A stretch of DNA of 64,000 bases from Aquabacterium sp. (GTDB taxonomy: Bacteria; Pseudomonadota; Gammaproteobacteria; Burkholderiales; Burkholderiaceae_C). The notes under the pieces are model-generated. The model was not told the DNA's origin. It did no database searches and saw only the letters and a list, made by a program, of their open reading frames with translations. Position 1 is the first letter of the stretch. The number at the start of each line of letters is the position of its first letter. Location of the stretch: contig NZ_JAUSAR010000113.1 in NCBI RefSeq assembly GCF_030652515.1, positions 1-64,000 of the forward strand, given 5' to 3'. Positions 62,963 through 64,000 of the stretch are shown here, piece after piece. Made by a program: the position numbers and the translations under genes.

Positions 62963-63372
62963 GCCACCAGATCTTCGTCAACCTGGCCGTCAAGGACCTG
63001 AACAAGACCAAGGCGTTTTTCAGCAGCCTGGGCTTCAGCTTCAACCCGCAGTTCACCAACGAGCAAGGGGCCTGCATGGTCATCTCCGAGGGCCACAGCT
63101 ACGCGATGCTGCTGGTCGAGGACTTCTTCAAAACCTTCATCAAGAAAACGCTGGCCGATGCCACCAAAAGCACGGAGGTGCTGATCTGTCTGTCGTGCGA
63201 CAGCCGTGCTCAGGTGGACGAGATGGTAGCCAAGGCGATCGCCGCTGGTGGCAAGGCTTCGAAGGAAGCCAAGGACCACGGCTTCATGTACGAGCATGGC
63301 TTTGAAGACCTGGACGGCCACCTCTGGGAAGTGATGCACATGGACATGAGCGCCGCCCCGGCCCAGTTCTGA
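62959..63372 (+). CDS. VOC family (glyoxalase/bleomycin-resistance fold) protein
   Basis: 137 residues, ATG overlapping the SRPBCC stop (ATGA). VOC fold: IFVNLAVKDLNKTKAFFSSLGF, EGHSYAMLLVEDFFK and the C-terminal GFEDLDGHLWEVMHMDMSA, including the typical D-x-D-G-x-x-W-E metal-side motif. Function likely in small-molecule or metal-linked chemistry; substrate unknown. Overlaps the sigma factor start by one base. Confidence 0.9.
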   Translation: MSHQIFVNLAVKDLNKTKAFFSSLGFSFNPQFTNEQGACMVISEGHSYAMLLVEDFFKTFIKKTLADATKSTEVLICLSCDSRAQVDEMVAKAIAAGGKASKEAKDHGFMYEHGFEDLDGHLWEVMHMDMSAAPAQF

Positions 63373-64000
63373 TGGCGGCGTCGGCCACGCACCGGGCCAT
63401 CGAGGCAGTCTGGCGCATCGAATCGGCCAAGATCATCGCCGGGGTGGCGCGCCTGGTGCGCGACATCGGGCTGGCGGAAGAGTTGGCGCAGGACGCGCTG
63501 CTCACGGCGCTGGAACAGTGGCCATCCACCGGTGTGCCAGACAACCCGGGCGCCTGGCTCATGACCACCGCCAAAAACCGCGCGCTGGACCGGCTGCGGC
63601 GCGCCAAGATGATCGAGGGCAAGCTGCAAGAGCTTGGCCACGACCTGGAAGCGCAGGAGGCCTTGATCGTGCCTGACTTTGTGGATGCGCTGGACGCCGC
63701 CCGGGCCGATGAGATCGGCGACGACTTGCTGCGCCTGATCTTCACAGCCTGCCACCCGCTGCTGTCAACTGAGGCGCGTGCCGCCTTGACCTTGAAGCTG
63801 CTGGGCGGGCTGAGCACCGAGGAGATCGCCCGGGCTTTCCTGGCTTCAGAGACCACGATCGCGCAACGCATCGTGCGGGCCAAGCGCACGCTCACCGCGG
63901 CCAAGGTGCCCTTCGAGGTGCCGCGCGGCGAAGAGTTGGCGCAGCGCCTGGCCTCGGTGCTGGAAGTGGTCTACCTGATCTTCAACGAGGGATACACCGC
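63372..64000 (+). CDS. ECF42-type RNA polymerase sigma factor (3' partial)
   Basis: 209 codons before the right edge. Sigma-70 region 2 at about 1-75 (VARLVRDIGLAEELAQDALLTALEQW, then AWLMTTAKNRALDRLRRAK) and region 4 at about 115-175 (HPLLSTEARAALTLKLLGGL, STEEIARAFLASETTIAQRIVRAKRTLT). The C-terminal extension starts near LASVLEVVYLIFNEGYT, the beginning of the helical/TPR-like tail known from ECF42 factors. Regulated through its DGPF-protein partners rather than an anti-sigma factor (family knowledge). The tail is cut by the window end. Confidence 0.9.
   Translation, partial: MAASATHRAIEAVWRIESAKIIAGVARLVRDIGLAEELAQDALLTALEQWPSTGVPDNPGAWLMTTAKNRALDRLRRAKMIEGKLQELGHDLEAQEALIVPDFVDALDAARADEIGDDLLRLIFTACHPLLSTEARAALTLKLLGGLSTEEIARAFLASETTIAQRIVRAKRTLTAAKVPFEVPRGEELAQRLASVLEVVYLIFNEGYT

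Overview
This 64 kb window is GC-rich and densely coding, with many ATGA/TGATG start-stop overlaps. It most resembles a chromosome of a betaproteobacterium of the order Burkholderiales (Comamonadaceae-like). Support comes from the gene families present: urtABCDE with urease and ureJ, a PEP-CTERM protein, DUF1841, DUF2239, a LapA-type adhesin and a MalQ-TreY fusion. The taxonomic call is an inference from gene content, not from a marker gene.

Layout. (1) 1-5.1 kb: the N-terminal 1,356 residues of a giant repetitive adhesin that runs off the left edge, then DUF1841 and an FKBP prolyl isomerase. (2) 5.2-10.9 kb: the urea ABC transporter urtABCDE on the minus strand, with a hairpin between urtA and urtB and a terminator after urtE. 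(3) 11-18 kb: a spermidine-synthase-like protein, a FapA/DUF342 protein, a LuxR-type response regulator and a 1,186-residue hybrid histidine kinase whose N-terminus is an NCS1 permease. (4) 18.1-29 kb: urease genes ureA-ureJ-ureB-ureC and ureE-ureF-ureG. The two blocks are separated by 5.8 kb carrying a PEP-CTERM protein, a DUF72 protein and a ferric-iron ABC transporter whose three genes sit in three different transcription units; ureD is not in the window. (5) 29-31.3 kb: tRNA-Arg(CCU) and ethanolamine ammonia-lyase eutBC. (6) 31.4-35.7 kb: a CPA-type antiporter and an unusual class A penicillin-binding protein. (7) 35.9-47.8 kb: a tightly overlapped glycogen/trehalose operon glgC-glgX-treZ-malQ::treY-glgA. 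(8) 47.9-50.8 kb: a DHA2 exporter and SDR reductase behind a divergent TetR regulator with visible palindromic operators. (9) 50.9-60.6 kb: an ion-homeostasis region (CNNM/CorC-type protein, NhaA, CaCA antiporter, P-type ATPase, universal stress protein) scattered with remnants of ynfA, a SulP permease and a second usp gene. (10) 60.6-64 kb: DUF2239 behind a double palindrome, a small HMA-like protein, and an ECF sigma factor cluster with two DGPF (YciI) proteins, SRPBCC and VOC proteins, cut by the right edge.

How it fits together. The central 24 kb is a nitrogen-acquisition locus: urea is imported by Urt and hydrolysed by Ni-urease loaded by UreEFG, while EutBC releases ammonia from ethanolamine. 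The NCS1-fused kinase and its response regulator lie exactly between the urea importer and urease, so they are the leading candidate for a local sensory system. An inverted repeat in front of urtA and an NtrC-like box before ureJ are candidate control sites. Promoter-like sigma-54 elements were also seen before the antiporter and before glgC. All binding-site assignments are pattern matches made by eye.
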